Origin: Pseudomonas sp. PA27(2017)
Lineage (GTDB): Bacteria > Pseudomonadota > Gammaproteobacteria > Pseudomonadales > Pseudomonadaceae
Assembly: GCF_001945445.1 (NCBI RefSeq)
Contig: NZ_MSXW01000019.1
Span: forward strand, 1-64,000
Direction: 5' to 3'
Length of the DNA: 64,000 nt
In this document: one piece after another, positions 10,424 through 22,807 of the stretch
How the letters are laid out: every line of letters begins with the position of its first letter
How positions within the stretch are numbered: position 1 is the first letter of the stretch
Notes under the pieces: model-generated
The model's database searches: none
The model's input: only the letters and a program-made list of their open reading frames with translations
What the model was told of the DNA's origin: nothing
Translations under genes and position numbers: made by a program

Positions 10424-10538
10424 TACCGGTGCGGCATATTCCCCCAAGTGTCGCAGCGGCCGAAGTGCCGAGGACCGTGCACTTCGTTTGACTCCTAATG
10501 GTCTTGACCCGGATTCCGTCCCGAAGCCGGGTTTTTTT
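10424..10538 (+). ncRNA. rgsA: RgsA-like small RNA
   Basis: A sigma-S/sigma-70-like -10 element GATACT (10412-10417) is followed by about 115 bases with no ORF and then a strong intrinsic terminator (10507-10538). Inside is a 7-bp hairpin GAAGTGC/GCACTTC (10462-10485). In P. aeruginosa the RpoS-dependent, Hfq-binding sRNA RgsA (PA2958.1) lies in the same place, between this gene neighbourhood and tatD, and has similar length. The assignment rests on context and architecture recalled from memory, not on an alignment. Confidence 0.65.
10507..10538 (+). terminator. Intrinsic terminator of the sRNA
   Basis: ACCCGG (10507-10512) and CCGGGT (10527-10532) form a stem followed directly by a run of seven T. 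Confidence 0.9.
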
Positions 10539-10570
10539 ATGCCTCTTCGCATAGTTTGGGAAAGTTAGGG

Positions 10571-11348
10571 TTACTGCCGGACTGGCAAGTTTGTGTGCGT
10601 ACTACCTACATAGCACCATCCATTACCGAGTCCACTGAGCGTTTGTGTTGCGCCCCTTACGGGCGCCACACCTTTCTTGCTTGCCCAAGAAAGGTGTGCC
10701 AAAGAAGGGCACCCCGACATCCGGGTTTCGCTGCGCGAAACTTCCCTCGCTCCGGCGCTGCTCCGGGGGCCGGCTTACAAGGGCCGTCCCTGGCCCTTTA
10801 AGCCTCTCGCCGCATCCATGCGGCTCGCTCCCCTACGCAACACCTCCACTCGGCCTCCTGACGGGACCAAGGCGCGAGCTTGCAAGATTTCCACGGGCTC
10901 AAGTTCGGCGGCGTCTATTTTTTCTTTTGCTCTCGAGTTGCGATCGAACAGATGAAGCCCAAGTCCCCTTCAGGTGGCCGAGCGGAATCACTACGTAAGG
11001 GGCCGGGCGGGTAGCCATGAGCGACATGGATGTCGCGAGAGCCGTGATGGGCCAGGGATGGCCCTTCACGGCGTGCCCCTGGAGTGGTGATGGAACGAGG
11101 GAACCCCGGCGCAGCAGGGCGGGGGCGCCTAGCCCGAATGGTGGGGTGCCCTTCTCTTTGGTTACTTTCTCTTGGGCAAGCAAGAGCTACGAAGCGCAGC
11201 GAAGTAACAGCCGTAGGCTGGCCCGAAGGGTGAGCGCAGCGAATCAAGTGACTCGCCCGTAAGGGGCGAAACCCATCCGGCCAGGCGGCGCGCTAATGGA
11301 GAATGAAAGTTGTCGACAGCTAACACTTAATTGCCAGTCCGGTAGCAA
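10571..11348. repeat. ~780-bp non-coding element with terminal and internal inverted repeats
   Basis: The ends are an 18-bp inverted repeat with 16 matches (10571-10588 and 11331-11348), including 12 identical bases. Inside, a perfect 15-bp pair lies at 10651-10665 and 11254-11268. A further imperfect pair joins 10674-10715 (TTCTTGCTTGCCCAAGAAA, AAAGAAGGGCACCCC) to 11143-11186. Only short, mutually contradictory ORFs occur, and no transposase is encoded. It looks like a MITE or a degenerate, hairpin-rich repeat family. It fills the 1.05-kb gap between the aminotransferase and tatD, apart from the sRNA. Confidence 0.75.
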
Positions 11349-11399
11349 GCAGATCTTCACAGCGAAGACGACAAAACCGCTCGCGGTTTTCCTGGCGCG

Positions 11400-12191
11400 T
11401 CAGGCGTCAGCGGCGACTCGGGCCAGGGGGAACAGACGCCGGAAATTGTCGCCAGTCTGCTGCGCCAGGGTTTCGTATCTGACGCCGCGCAGCGTCGCCA
11501 GATACTCGGCAACATCGCGCACGTACTCCGGCAGGTTCGGCTTGCCACGGTGCGGCACGGGCGCGAGATAGGGTGAATCGGTTTCTACCAGCAGCCGGTC
11601 GGCTGGCACCTGACGGGCGACTTCGCGCAGCGCCTCGGCGTTGCGGAACGTAACGATGCCGGACAGCGAAATGTAGAAGCCGATATCCAGCGCCGCCCTG
11701 GCCATTTCCCAGTCCTCGGTGAAACAGTGCAGCACGCCACCCTGGGGCAGCGCGGCTTCGCGCAGCAACTTCAGGGTATCGGCGCGGGCTTCACGGGTAT
11801 GCACGATGACCGGCTTGCCGGTAATCTGCGCGGCCTGCAGGTGCAGGCGAAACGCTTCCTGCTGCAGCTCGGCCGCTTCGGGCTCGTAGTGATAATCCAG
11901 GCCGGTCTCGCCGATGGCCACCACGCCAGGATGGTCCAACTCGGCGAGCAGCCAGTCCAGCGCCGGCGCACTGCTGGGCTCGAGGTCCAGCGGGTGGATG
12001 CCGACGGAGCAATCGACATCGGCATAGCGCCCTGCCAGCTCGCGCACCGCGGCAGCGTTGTCGGCGCTCACGCCGATGCACAGGAAATGGCGGACGCCAC
12101 GGGCGCGGGCAGCAGCCAGCGCATCGTCCAGGGAACCGCCATGGGCGGCCAGGTCGAGACGGTCGAGGTGGCAGTGGGAATCGATGAGCAT
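11400..12191 (-). CDS. tatD: TatD-family metal-dependent hydrolase
   Basis: The protein has 263 residues of the amidohydrolase-like TIM-barrel family, usually a metal-dependent DNase. Metal ligands are visible: DSHCHLD at the N-terminus (HxH), GETGLDYHY (Glu), VHTREA and HCFTE (His), and ETDSPYLAP (Asp). This is the YcfH/TatD member that sits next to holB and tmk in many gammaproteobacteria. It ends the fatty-acid/DNA-replication cluster, which reads leftward. Whether it acts on DNA 3' ends or D-aminoacyl substrates is not readable here. Confidence 0.9.
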   Translation of the reverse strand: MLIDSHCHLDRLDLAAHGGSLDDALAAARARGVRHFLCIGVSADNAAAVRELAGRYADVDCSVGIHPLDLEPSSAPALDWLLAELDHPGVVAIGETGLDYHYEPEAAELQQEAFRLHLQAAQITGKPVIVHTREARADTLKLLREAALPQGGVLHCFTEDWEMARAALDIGFYISLSGIVTFRNAEALREVARQVPADRLLVETDSPYLAPVPHRGKPNLPEYVRDVAEYLATLRGVRYETLAQQTGDNFRRLFPLARVAADA

Positions 12192-12278
12192 AAATCAGAA
12201 CCTTGAGCGGCAGGCGGGATGCGGCACGTTACCCGGCAGACCAAGGGGCCTGCCAGCCAGGCGCACAAAGGGCCGCTG

Positions 12279-12635
12279 TTACATCGTATGGGTGGGGCGA
12301 TCGGACTTGAGGGCGCCAGCCAGGTAGGTCTCGATCTTGTTGCGGGCGGTATTGTCGCCTTCGTTGAACTGCACGCCTACGCCAGCGGCGCGGTTGCCCT
12401 GGGCGCCTTTCGGGGTGATCCACACCACTTTGCCAGCCACCGGAATCTTTTCCGGCTCGTCCATCAGGTTGAGCAGCATGAACACTTCATCACCGAGCTT
12501 GTAGCTCTTGTTGGTGGGAATGAACAGGCCGCCATTCTTGATGAAGGGCATGTAGGCGGCATACAGCACGGACTTGTCCTTGATGGTCAGGGACAGGATG
12601 CCGTTACGGGGTCCCAGATTAGGTGGCAAGTTCAT
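12279..12635 (-). CDS. pilZ: Type IV pilus assembly protein PilZ
   Basis: This 118-residue PilZ-domain protein has LSLTIKDKSVLYAAYMPFIKNGGLFIP followed by KLGDEVFMLLNLMDEPEKIPVAGKVVWITP and GVGVQFNEGD. It lacks the RxxxR c-di-GMP-binding motif, as does the founding PilZ of P. aeruginosa, which is needed for twitching motility and pilus export together with FimX and PilB. The place directly downstream of holB is conserved in the genus. The chosen start has the family's standard length. Confidence 0.93.
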   Translation of the reverse strand: MNLPPNLGPRNGILSLTIKDKSVLYAAYMPFIKNGGLFIPTNKSYKLGDEVFMLLNLMDEPEKIPVAGKVVWITPKGAQGNRAAGVGVQFNEGDNTARNKIETYLAGALKSDRPTHTM

Positions 12636-12669
12636 GCGTGATTCCTGAAGTCATGACGTGAGCCCGATT

Positions 12670-15342
<2,673 letters not shown>

Positions 15343-15345
15343 GAA

Positions 15346-16158
15346 TCAGCGGTCCAGTAGATGTCGGGCAAGAGCCTGCAGTTTACGGGTGAGCGGGCCC
15401 ACCGGCCAGTGACGGGCCTGCAGCTGACGCACCGGCCACACGCCATACAGGCTGTTGCAGAGAAAGACTTCATCGGCGCCCAGCAGTTCGTCCAGTTCGA
15501 TATCGCGAACCTGGCATTCGATGCCCAGCACCTGTGCCTGGTCGAGTAGCTCGGCGCGCATCACCCCGGCCACGCCGCAGCGCTGCAGGTCTGGGGTGAT
15601 CAGCGCGCCGCCGCTAACCAGAAACAGGTTGCTGAACACACCTTCGATCACCCGCCCGGAAACATCGCGCATCAGTCCTTCGGCATGCTCGGCATCCTGC
15701 CATTCGCCGCGCGCCAGCACCTGCTCCAGGCGATTGAGGTGTTTGAGGCCGGCGAGCAGCGACTGCTCGCCCAGGCGCGTGACGCAGGGATACAGGCAAA
15801 CGCCCTGTTCGGCGTGCTGGACGGGATACGCCGGCATGGCGGCGGATTGCAGGATGTGTCGCGGTGCGCCGGTCGACGGCGCGTAGCCGCGCTGGCCATC
15901 ACCACGGGTGACGATCAGCTTGGCGACGCCCTCCCCCAGCTCGGCACAGAAGGCCGACAGCTCGCGGCGCAGCCGGTCGACATCCAGCCCGATACGCAGG
16001 CGTGCGCAACCAGCCGTGACCCGCGCCAGATGCCGTTCCAGCAGCACCGGCCGGCCACCACGCACCGCCATGGTCTCGAACAGGCCGTCACCGTAGGCCA
16101 GGCCGCGGTCAGCCAGGGGCAGCGACGCCGCTGGCTGACCGTCGACCCAGTGCAGCAT
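15346..16158 (-). CDS. pabC: 4-amino-4-deoxychorismate lyase
   Basis: This 270-residue fold-type IV PLP enzyme cuts aminodeoxychorismate to p-aminobenzoate and pyruvate for folate synthesis. RGLAYGDGLFETM, RHLARVTAGCARL, the Lys-containing GLKHLNRLEQVLARGEW (Schiff-base lysine) and SGRVIEGVFSNLFLV with GVAGVMR are the expected blocks. Its start codon overlaps the fabF stop, and it is followed closely by mltG. The length is normal. Confidence 0.94.
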   Translation of the reverse strand: MLHWVDGQPAASLPLADRGLAYGDGLFETMAVRGGRPVLLERHLARVTAGCARLRIGLDVDRLRRELSAFCAELGEGVAKLIVTRGDGQRGYAPSTGAPRHILQSAAMPAYPVQHAEQGVCLYPCVTRLGEQSLLAGLKHLNRLEQVLARGEWQDAEHAEGLMRDVSGRVIEGVFSNLFLVSGGALITPDLQRCGVAGVMRAELLDQAQVLGIECQVRDIELDELLGADEVFLCNSLYGVWPVRQLQARHWPVGPLTRKLQALARHLLDR

Positions 16159-17402
16159 CAGTCGGCGTACCGACGGAATACCAGCGAGCCGTTGGTGCCA
16201 CCGAACCCGAAGGAGTTGGACAGCACCACGTCCATCGGCATCTTGCGCGCCTCATGGGGCACGAAGTCCAGGTCGCAGCCTTCGTCCGGCTGGTCCAGGT
16301 TGATGGTCGGCGGCGCGACCTGATCACGCAGCGCCAGCACGCTGAAGATCGCCTCCACCGCACCAGCGGCACCCAGCAGGTGGCCGGTCATGGACTTGGT
16401 CGAACTGACCGCCAGCTTGTGCGCGTGCTCGCCGAACACGGTCTTGATCGCCGCCACTTCCGCCTTGTCGCCGGCCGAAGTCGAGGTGCCGTGGGCGTTG
16501 ATGTACTGCACCGCGGACGGCTCGATACCGGCATCACGCAGGGCGTTGGCCATGCAGCGGGCGGCACCGGCGCCATCTTCGGGTGGCGAGGTCATGTGGA
16601 AGGCATCGCCGCTCATGCCGAAGCCGATCAGCTCGGCGTAGATGGTCGCGCCGCGGGCCTTGGCATGCTCGAGCTCTTCGAGCACCAGAGCGCCAGCGCC
16701 GTCGGAGAGCACGAAGCCGTCCCGGTCCTTGTCCCACGGACGGCTCGCCCTGGTCGGCTCGTCGTTGCGGGTGGACATCGCCCGCGCTGCGCCGAAGCCG
16801 CCCAGACCCAGGCCACAGGCGGCCATCTCGGCGCCACCGGCGATCATCACGTCCGCCTCGCCATAGGCGATGTTGCGCGCGGCCATGCCGATGCAGTGAG
16901 TACCGGTGGTGCACGCCGTGGAAATGGCGTAGTTGGGGCCCTGCAGACCCAGGTGGATCGACAGGAAACCGGAAATCATGTTGATGATCGAGCCCGGCAC
17001 GAAGAACGGCGAAATGCGCCGTGGCCCCTGATCAAACAGCGATTTGCAGTTGTTCTCGATGTTGGTCAGGCCGCCGATGCCGGAGCCCATGGCCACACCG
17101 ATACGGTCACGGTTGGCGTCCGTGACTTCCAGCCCGGAATCGCGGGCGGCCTGGAAGCAGGCGGCCAGGCCGTACTGGATGAACAGGTCGAGCTTGCGTG
17201 CCTCTTTGGGCGACAGATAGGGCTCGACATCGAAATTCTTTACCGAGCCGCCGATGCGAGTCGAAAAAGCGGAAAGATCCATGTGTTCGATCAGGCCGAT
17301 ACCACTGCGGCCGGCCAGAATGCCCTGCCAGCTGCTCGGCACATCGTTACCCAGCGGCGACAACATGCCCATACCGGTAACCACGACGCGTCTACGCGAC
17401 AC
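16158..17402 (-). CDS. fabF: Beta-ketoacyl-ACP synthase II
   Basis: This 414-residue elongating condensing enzyme extends acyl-ACP with malonyl-ACP. The catalytic triad is visible as Cys in [13 protein letters not shown] (about 163), His in [11 protein letters not shown] (about 304) and His in [14 protein letters not shown] (about 340), with [11 protein letters not shown] at the C-terminus. It lies downstream of acpP, with a terminator between them, and just upstream of pabC. The SD of the chosen start (GAGGAG) is strong. Confidence 0.97.
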   Translation of the reverse strand: MSRRRVVVTGMGMLSPLGNDVPSSWQGILAGRSGIGLIEHMDLSAFSTRIGGSVKNFDVEPYLSPKEARKLDLFIQYGLAACFQAARDSGLEVTDANRDRIGVAMGSGIGGLTNIENNCKSLFDQGPRRISPFFVPGSIINMISGFLSIHLGLQGPNYAISTACTTGTHCIGMAARNIAYGEADVMIAGGAEMAACGLGLGGFGAARAMSTRNDEPTRASRPWDKDRDGFVLSDGAGALVLEELEHAKARGATIYAELIGFGMSGDAFHMTSPPEDGAGAARCMANALRDAGIEPSAVQYINAHGTSTSAGDKAEVAAIKTVFGEHAHKLAVSSTKSMTGHLLGAAGAVEAIFSVLALRDQVAPPTINLDQPDEGCDLDFVPHEARKMPMDVVLSNSFGFGGTNGSLVFRRYAD

Positions 17403-17559
17403 AGCAATCTCCTCTTATCAGGTTTTTCGACGCCGCGATGCACCTGGCAAACCGTTGCCCAGGCCGTCGATCATCCGGCGATTGGCTCAGGGTAGTCGGT
17501 ACCCGAGCGGGAAGACGCCCAAAGGCGCTCTTGAAAACTTTTACAGCGAGCCTTCAAAG

Positions 17560-17593
17560 AAAAGCCGCACGCCTTTGCAGACGTGCGGCTTTT
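17560..17593 (-). terminator. Terminator downstream of acpP
   Basis: AAAAGCCGCACG and CGTGCGGCTTTT form a 12-bp stem with a 10-base loop, and the minus-strand continuation is T-rich (TTTTCTTTG). It would end or attenuate transcription between the highly expressed acpP and fabF. Confidence 0.85.
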
Positions 17594-17617
17594 CCGATTC
17601 GGGAAGCGACGAACTGC

Positions 17618-17854
17618 TTACTGAGCGTGAGCAGTAACGTAGTCGATGGCTTCCTGAACAGTGGTGATCTTCTCGGCTTGTTCGTCCGGGATCTCGGTCT
17701 CGAATTCTTCCTCGAGAGCCATCACCAGCTCAACGGTGTCAAGCGAGTCGGCACCCAGGTCTTCAACGAAGGAAGCGCTGTTGGTTACTTCTTCTTCCTT
17801 CACGCCCAGTTGCTCGGCAACGATTTTCTTGACGCGTTCTTCGATGGTGCTCAC
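17618..17854 (-). CDS. acpP: Acyl carrier protein
   Basis: This 78-residue acidic carrier protein holds growing fatty acyl chains on 4'-phosphopantetheine. The attachment Ser is in [18 protein letters not shown] (about 37). The protein length is standard. A gap of about 190 bp separates it from fabG, so it probably has its own strong promoter there. Confidence 0.98.
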   Translation of the reverse strand: MSTIEERVKKIVAEQLGVKEEEVTNSASFVEDLGADSLDTVELVMALEEEFETEIPDEQAEKITTVQEAIDYVTAHAQ

Positions 17855-18046
17855 GTGTTATCACTCCTATTGGACAAATCCAGCCAGCTGGTTGTGCCGG
17901 CAAGTGTATAGAAAGGGTTTTCAGCTTTTCAAGCTGAAAGCCAGTGGCGCCCACGGAAATACGTCAACGATTCGGTGTGCAAACTTACAGCTTTATTACC
18001 AAGTTCGCATCGAATCGCAGACGTTCGCCGACGGCGCCCCTCGGAT

Positions 18047-18790
18047 TCAGCTCATGTACATCCCGCCGTTCACAGGGATAGTAGCCCCTGTGACGTAAGC
18101 TGCACCATCGGAAGCGAGGAAAGAAACCACGTTGGCGATCTCCTGCGCTTGCCCCAGACGGCCCAGCGGAATCTGTGTCAGCAGCGCTTCACGTTGCGCT
18201 TCGGGCAATTCACGGGTCATGTCGGTATCGATGAAACCCGGTGCCACGGCGTTGACCGTGATCGAGCGCGAGCCCACTTCACGGGCCAGCGCACGGCCAA
18301 AACCTTCGAGGCCGGCCTTGGCGGCTGCGTAGTTCACCTGCCCGGCGTTGCCCATGGCACCCACCACCGAACCGATGTTGATGATACGCCCGAAACGGGC
18401 CTTGGTCATGCCGCGCAGCACGGCCTTCGACAGGCGATACAGACTGTTGAGGTTGGTATCGATCACGTCGTACCACTCGTCGTCCTTCATGCGCAGCATC
18501 AGGTTGTCACGGGTGATGCCGGCATTGTTGACCAGCACCAGTACCTGGCCGAAATCCTTCTGGATTTTTTCCAGGGTCGCCGCAACGGACTCGTCGTTGC
18601 TGACGTTGAGCATCAGGCCGGTGCCTTCGATGCCGTTTTCCTTGAGGGTCGCGGCGATGCGCTCGGCACCCGCCTCGGACGTGGCGGTACCGATCACCAC
18701 GGCGCCCTGACGGCCCAGCTCCAGGGCGATGGCCTGGCCAATACCACGGCTGGCACCAGTGACCAGCGCAACCTTACCTTGCAGACTCAT
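18047..18790 (-). CDS. fabG: 3-oxoacyl-ACP reductase
   Basis: This 247-residue short-chain dehydrogenase uses NADPH to reduce 3-ketoacyl-ACP. The cofactor motif TGASRGIGQAIA is near residues 12-23, NNAGITRDNLMLRMKDDEW mid-protein, and the Ser-Tyr-Lys catalytic set in NIGSVVGAMGNAGQVNYAAAKAG. The C-terminus IPVNGGMYMS is typical. It lies 15 bp downstream of fabD. Confidence 0.97.
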   Translation of the reverse strand: MSLQGKVALVTGASRGIGQAIALELGRQGAVVIGTATSEAGAERIAATLKENGIEGTGLMLNVSNDESVAATLEKIQKDFGQVLVLVNNAGITRDNLMLRMKDDEWYDVIDTNLNSLYRLSKAVLRGMTKARFGRIINIGSVVGAMGNAGQVNYAAAKAGLEGFGRALAREVGSRSITVNAVAPGFIDTDMTRELPEAQREALLTQIPLGRLGQAQEIANVVSFLASDGAAYVTGATIPVNGGMYMS

Positions 18791-18805
18791 AGCATTCTCC
18801 CTTGT

Positions 18806-19756
18806 TCAGGACTGTACGTCGGCCAGTGCGGCGCGCGCAGCGGCAAAGCTTTCGGGGGTGTCGAGGTTGTGGGTGTTGACGCCCTTGACACAACGCTTGT
18901 TCAGGCCCGACAGCACTTTGCCCGGGCCACATTCGACTAGATCGGTAACGCCCTGCTCGCCCAGGCGAACGATGGACTCGACCCAACGCACCGGGCTGTA
19001 CAACTGAGCCAGCAGGTCGCGCTTGAGCGTATCCAGGTCCACCACCACGGCAGCGCTGACGTTCTGCACCAGCGCAAGCTGCGGCGCCTGCCAGGCGATG
19101 GCGTTGACCGCCTCGGCAAAGCGCTCGGCAGCCGGGCGCATCAGCTCGCAATGCGACGGCACGCTGACCGGCAGCGGCAGCGCACGCTTGGCGCCACGGG
19201 CCTTGCAGGCCTCGACGGCGCGGGCGACAGCGGCAGCGGAGCCGGCAATGACCACCTGCCCCGGCGCGTTGTAGTTCACCGCGCTGACCACATCGCCCTG
19301 GGCGGCTTCGGCGCAGGCAGCCTGCACGTCGGCATCTTCCAGGCCGATGATCGCCGCCATGCCGCCCTGCCCGGCCGGTACGGCCTGCTGCATCAATTGG
19401 CCACGCAGCTCGACCAGCTTGACCGCTTCGGCGAAGCCGACGGCACCGGCAGCGACCAGCGCGCTGTATTCACCCAGGCTGTGCCCGGCGACGAACGCCG
19501 GACGCGCACCACCTTCGGCCAGCCACAGGCGCCACAGGGCGATGGAGGCGGCGAGGATCGCGGGCTGGGTCTTGTCGGTCTGGTTGAGCTGCTCTTCCGG
19601 GCCCTGCTGGGTCAGTGCCCACAGGTCATAACCCAGGGCGCTCGAAGCTTCGCCGAAGGTATCGAGGACCAGCGCGTGCTCTGCGCCGTGTCCGGCCAAC
19701 ATGGTCAGCGCTTGCGAGCCCTGACCGGGAAAGACGAATGCGAGGGATGCAGACAT
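18806..19756 (-). CDS. fabD: Malonyl-CoA:ACP transacylase
   Basis: This 316-residue transacylase loads malonate onto ACP. FVFPGQGSQALTML is at the N-terminus, and the nucleophile is in the GHSLGEYSAL motif (Ser about 95) with the Arg of VELRGQLMQ (about 120). The VPSHCELMRPAAERF region carries the catalytic His. It lies between plsX and fabG in the standard fab order, with a gap of about 100 bp after plsX. Confidence 0.97.
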   Translation of the reverse strand: MSASLAFVFPGQGSQALTMLAGHGAEHALVLDTFGEASSALGYDLWALTQQGPEEQLNQTDKTQPAILAASIALWRLWLAEGGARPAFVAGHSLGEYSALVAAGAVGFAEAVKLVELRGQLMQQAVPAGQGGMAAIIGLEDADVQAACAEAAQGDVVSAVNYNAPGQVVIAGSAAAVARAVEACKARGAKRALPLPVSVPSHCELMRPAAERFAEAVNAIAWQAPQLALVQNVSAAVVVDLDTLKRDLLAQLYSPVRWVESIVRLGEQGVTDLVECGPGKVLSGLNKRCVKGVNTHNLDTPESFAAARAALADVQS

Positions 19757-19854
19757 GGAACGGTTCCCTTAGTGATCTTCTCGTCGAAAATTTACGCCCG
19801 CCACTCGCGAGCGCTGGAAAACTGACACCTTGGATGGCTGGCCATCCCGAGCGG

Positions 19855-20871
19855 TCACATATTACGGATCAAGTGCTCGATTCGACCACCCAGTCGCGCC
19901 GGCAAATTCTCCTGCACATCGGTCATCGCCCGGCGAATGGCGCTCTTTATACCATCCGGCCCGGCACTGCCGTGGCTCTTCACCACGATGCCCTGCAAGC
20001 CGAGAAAACTGGCGCCGTTGTGACGCGCCGGCGCCAGTTCGCCACGCAAGCGGCGCAGCAGCGGCAAAGCCAGAAGGCCGGCGACACGCCCCAACAAAGT
20101 GCTTCGAAACAGCGCCTCGAGCCGAGACACGATCATGGTCACCAGCCCTTCACTGGACTTGAGCAAGGCATTGCCGACGAAGCCATCGCACACCAGCACG
20201 TCAGCCTCACCGGCATACAGGCCATCGCCTTCGACGAAGCCGATATAGTTGAGGCCATCGACACCCTCGAGCAGCGCGGCGGCCTGCTTGACCTGCTGGT
20301 TGCCTTTGGTTTCTTCGCTGCCCACGTTCAGCAAACCGACGCGCGGCGCCTCGGCGCCCTGCACCTCGGCAGCCACCGCCCCCATGATCGCGAACTGGCA
20401 AAGCTGCTCGGCCGTGCAATCGACGTTGGCGCCCAGATCCAGCAACAGGCACACACCCTTGCGACTGGGAATGGCGGCGATCATCGCCGGCCGATCGATA
20501 CCCGGCAGGGTTTTCAGCACGTGCCGCGACAGCGCCATCAGCGCACCGGTGTTGCCCGCGCTCACGCAGGCATGGGCCCGCCCCTCGCGCACCGCCTCCA
20601 GCGCCACGCGCATGGAAGAGTCCGGCTTGCCACGCAGGGCGTGCCCGGGGCGCTCCCCCATCTCGATGCTTTCTGCCGCATGCTCGACACGCAGGCGCGC
20701 GCGATCCACACCGGGAATACCAGCGAGCAGTTCTTCAATCAGGGGAGCTTGGCCGACGAGGACCAGGTGCAGCGAGGGGAATTCGGCCAGGCAGGCGACG
20801 CTGGCTGGAACAATGCAGTGGGGACCGAAGTCCCCACCCATTGCATCAATCGCGATGATCGGAGCGGACAA
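19855..20871 (-). CDS. plsX: Phosphate acyltransferase PlsX
   Basis: This 338-residue enzyme makes acyl-phosphate from acyl-ACP for phospholipid synthesis. [18 protein letters not shown] at the N-terminus, [31 protein letters not shown] and [16 protein letters not shown] are family signatures. It is directly downstream of rpmF with a 3-bp gap, the arrangement conserved in most bacteria. Confidence 0.97.
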   Translation of the reverse strand: MSAPIIAIDAMGGDFGPHCIVPASVACLAEFPSLHLVLVGQAPLIEELLAGIPGVDRARLRVEHAAESIEMGERPGHALRGKPDSSMRVALEAVREGRAHACVSAGNTGALMALSRHVLKTLPGIDRPAMIAAIPSRKGVCLLLDLGANVDCTAEQLCQFAIMGAVAAEVQGAEAPRVGLLNVGSEETKGNQQVKQAAALLEGVDGLNYIGFVEGDGLYAGEADVLVCDGFVGNALLKSSEGLVTMIVSRLEALFRSTLLGRVAGLLALPLLRRLRGELAPARHNGASFLGLQGIVVKSHGSAGPDGIKSAIRRAMTDVQENLPARLGGRIEHLIRNM

Positions 20872-20874
20872 GAT

Positions 20875-21057
20875 TTACTCGTCAGCGCCCTTGTCGATCA
20901 CTTTGCGACCACGGTAAACGCCTTCCGGCGATACGTGGTGACGCAGGTGAACTTCACCGGTGCTCTTCTCAACGGACAGAGCGTTACCCTCGAGCGCGTC
21001 ATGCGAACGACGCATGTCACGGGCGGAACGGGATTTTTTGTTCTGCTGAACAGCCAT
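20875..21057 (-). CDS. rpmF: 50S ribosomal protein L32
   Basis: This 60-residue basic protein begins [22 protein letters not shown] and includes [17 protein letters not shown], both typical of L32. It has no CxxC zinc pairs, as is usual for the gammaproteobacterial form. It lies 12 bp after yceD and 3 bp before plsX. Confidence 0.98.
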   Translation of the reverse strand: MAVQQNKKSRSARDMRRSHDALEGNALSVEKSTGEVHLRHHVSPEGVYRGRKVIDKGADE

Positions 21058-21069
21058 ACTAGTTAACTC

Positions 21070-21597
21070 CTAAACGTTTGGGTCACGCTTTAACTGTGCC
21101 AATACACTGAACGGGTTGGACCGCGTCACCTCGTCCTCGCTCGGCTCGGGCTCATCGAGGCCCGCCGGCTGCTGGCAATCTTTCGGGTCATGCATCGGCA
21201 CGATGGGCAAAGCGAGCAACAGCTCATCCTCGACCAAGGCCAACAGATCCAGAGGATCTTCACCCATTTCCAGTACGTCATAGCCTTGCGGCACGGACTG
21301 GGTATTCGCGCCTTCCTTCACCACAGCGTAATCACACTCGCTGAGGATCGGTAAGGTGACCTGATCCAGACACCGCTGGCAAACCATCTTGACTTCGACC
21401 TCAAGCTGGCTGTGGATGACCACAGCATGGCGCTCGTCACGCTCGAAGCTGAGCTTCGCACGCACGTTGCCGCCATTATCAGCGAGAGGATCACAGAGCC
21501 TCGAAAAATCGGCTAGCGGCAATTCACCCTGAAGGGTGGCGCCGCGATCAGCGAGTTTGCGTGGATCAACGTGAGGTGGAATCGGGCCATTTGACAT
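21070..21597 (-). CDS. yceD: YceD family protein (DUF177), 23S rRNA accumulation protein
   Basis: This 175-residue protein has the DUF177 core with LPLADFSRL, a CxxC pair in MVCQRCLDQVTLP, and the acidic LGEDPLDLLALVEDELLLALPIVPMH-like stretch. In E. coli YceD is needed for normal 23S rRNA accumulation. It is the first gene of the rpmF-plsX-fab operon and divergent from maf. Confidence 0.93.
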   Translation of the reverse strand: MSNGPIPPHVDPRKLADRGATLQGELPLADFSRLCDPLADNGGNVRAKLSFERDERHAVVIHSQLEVEVKMVCQRCLDQVTLPILSECDYAVVKEGANTQSVPQGYDVLEMGEDPLDLLALVEDELLLALPIVPMHDPKDCQQPAGLDEPEPSEDEVTRSNPFSVLAQLKRDPNV

Positions 21598-21708
21598 AGG
21601 CGCCGCATTCTATGGATGCAACCGTGCGCTGTCAAAGGAAATTCCGCCTGTCCAGGCCCTGGAGCGACGACTAGAATCGGCGCTCCGTTCCACACGAGGT
21701 CAATGCCC

Positions 21709-22287
21709 ATGCCGCCCCTGGTTCTCGCTTCCAGTTCTCCCTATCGCCGCGAGCTGCTGAGCCGCCTGCGCCAGCCCTTCGAATGGGCCGCGCCGAGTAT
21801 CGACGAGTCGCGCCAGGATGGCGAGCCGGCCGAGGATCTGGTGCGCCGCCTGGCCCGGGAGAAGGCTGCGGCATTGGCCGAGCGATTCCCCGCTCATCTG
21901 ATCATCGGCTCCGACCAGGTGGCCGTGCTCGACGGCCAGGTGCTCGGCAAGCCCCACGGCTTCGAGCGCGCCCATGCCCAGCTCAGCGCCGCCAGCGGCA
22001 AGCGCGTGACCTTTCTCACCGGCCTGGCCCTGCTCGACAGCAGCAGCGGCGCCTGCCAGGTCGACTGCGTTCCTTATACCGTGCATTTTCGCACACTGGA
22101 TGCCGAGCAGATCACCCGTTACCTGCAGGCCGAAGAACCCTACGACTGCGCCGGCAGTTTCAAGGCCGAAGGATTGGGCATCAGCCTGTTCCGCCGTACC
22201 GAAGGCAGCGACGTCAACAGCCTGATCGGACTGCCGCTGATTCGCCTGGTCGAGATGCTCGACCAGGTGGGCATCAAGGTGCCCTGA
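21709..22287 (+). CDS. Maf-like nucleotide pyrophosphatase, YceF type (7-methyl-GTP)
   Basis: The protein has 192 residues from ATG 21709, which has GAGG nine bases upstream. ATG 21703 is in frame but too close to it. The Maf signature LVLASSSPYRRELLSRL is at the N-terminus, followed by LIIGSDQVAVLDGQVLGKPHG and EEPYDCAGSFKAEGLG with the catalytic Asp/Glu/Lys. The SSPYR start and its place beside yceD point to the YceF subgroup, which hydrolyses 7-methyl-GTP as a house-cleaning activity. It is divergent from yceD. Confidence 0.93.
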   Translation: MPPLVLASSSPYRRELLSRLRQPFEWAAPSIDESRQDGEPAEDLVRRLAREKAAALAERFPAHLIIGSDQVAVLDGQVLGKPHGFERAHAQLSAASGKRVTFLTGLALLDSSSGACQVDCVPYTVHFRTLDAEQITRYLQAEEPYDCAGSFKAEGLGISLFRRTEGSDVNSLIGLPLIRLVEMLDQVGIKVP

Positions 22288-22807
22288 AACGCTTTCTTAC
22301 AACTGCTGAAGATGCCGGACAACGGGCCTGCCTGATACCGGCATTGAGCCAGCCTGAGGCTTTCAGGGCATTACCAGGGCCGATGTACTCGATCATCGGC
22401 AGATGCATCTAAGCTAATTCCCTTAAATTATTTGCTTGGCTTTTTTTAGATCATCTAGCTTGCTTCTACCGGATCACCGGACACCCTGCTGACGCCAGAC
22501 CGTTGTCCCGTGACCCGCCTCATCCCAGGCTGGCACGCCCTGATGAGGCCTTCTTATGTGTCACGCATTTCCCTGCGCAGATCGCTACCCGCTTCCCGTC
22601 TTCGGTGCGGTCGCGGCCTGCCGGAACCTGTGCCCGCAGACAGCAGCCGGCTTCTTCAGTGGCCCGATGGCCTGATCGGTATTCGCCGCCGAGTCGAAGC
22701 TCGACGACCAAAACCCTCTTCACCAGCCAAGACCCAGCAGCCAGCGCACGGTCATCGCTGAAAGATCCTCACGACGCCAATTGCATCAGATGAAAAAGGA
22801 GCCTCAC
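22288..22807. other. Intergenic region between maf and the rhodanese gene
   Basis: About 520 bases hold no supported gene. An AT-rich stretch at 22408-22455 stands out from its GC-rich surroundings and is a likely promoter region. The ORFs that cross the rest are short and overlap on several frames. A 5' leader of the rhodanese gene is possible. I see no strong terminator after maf. Confidence 0.5.

Noticed and set aside
10645..11262. Several ORFs of 80-117 codons on both strands
   Set aside because: They arise within the inverted-repeat element, overlap on several frames and differ only by repeat content.
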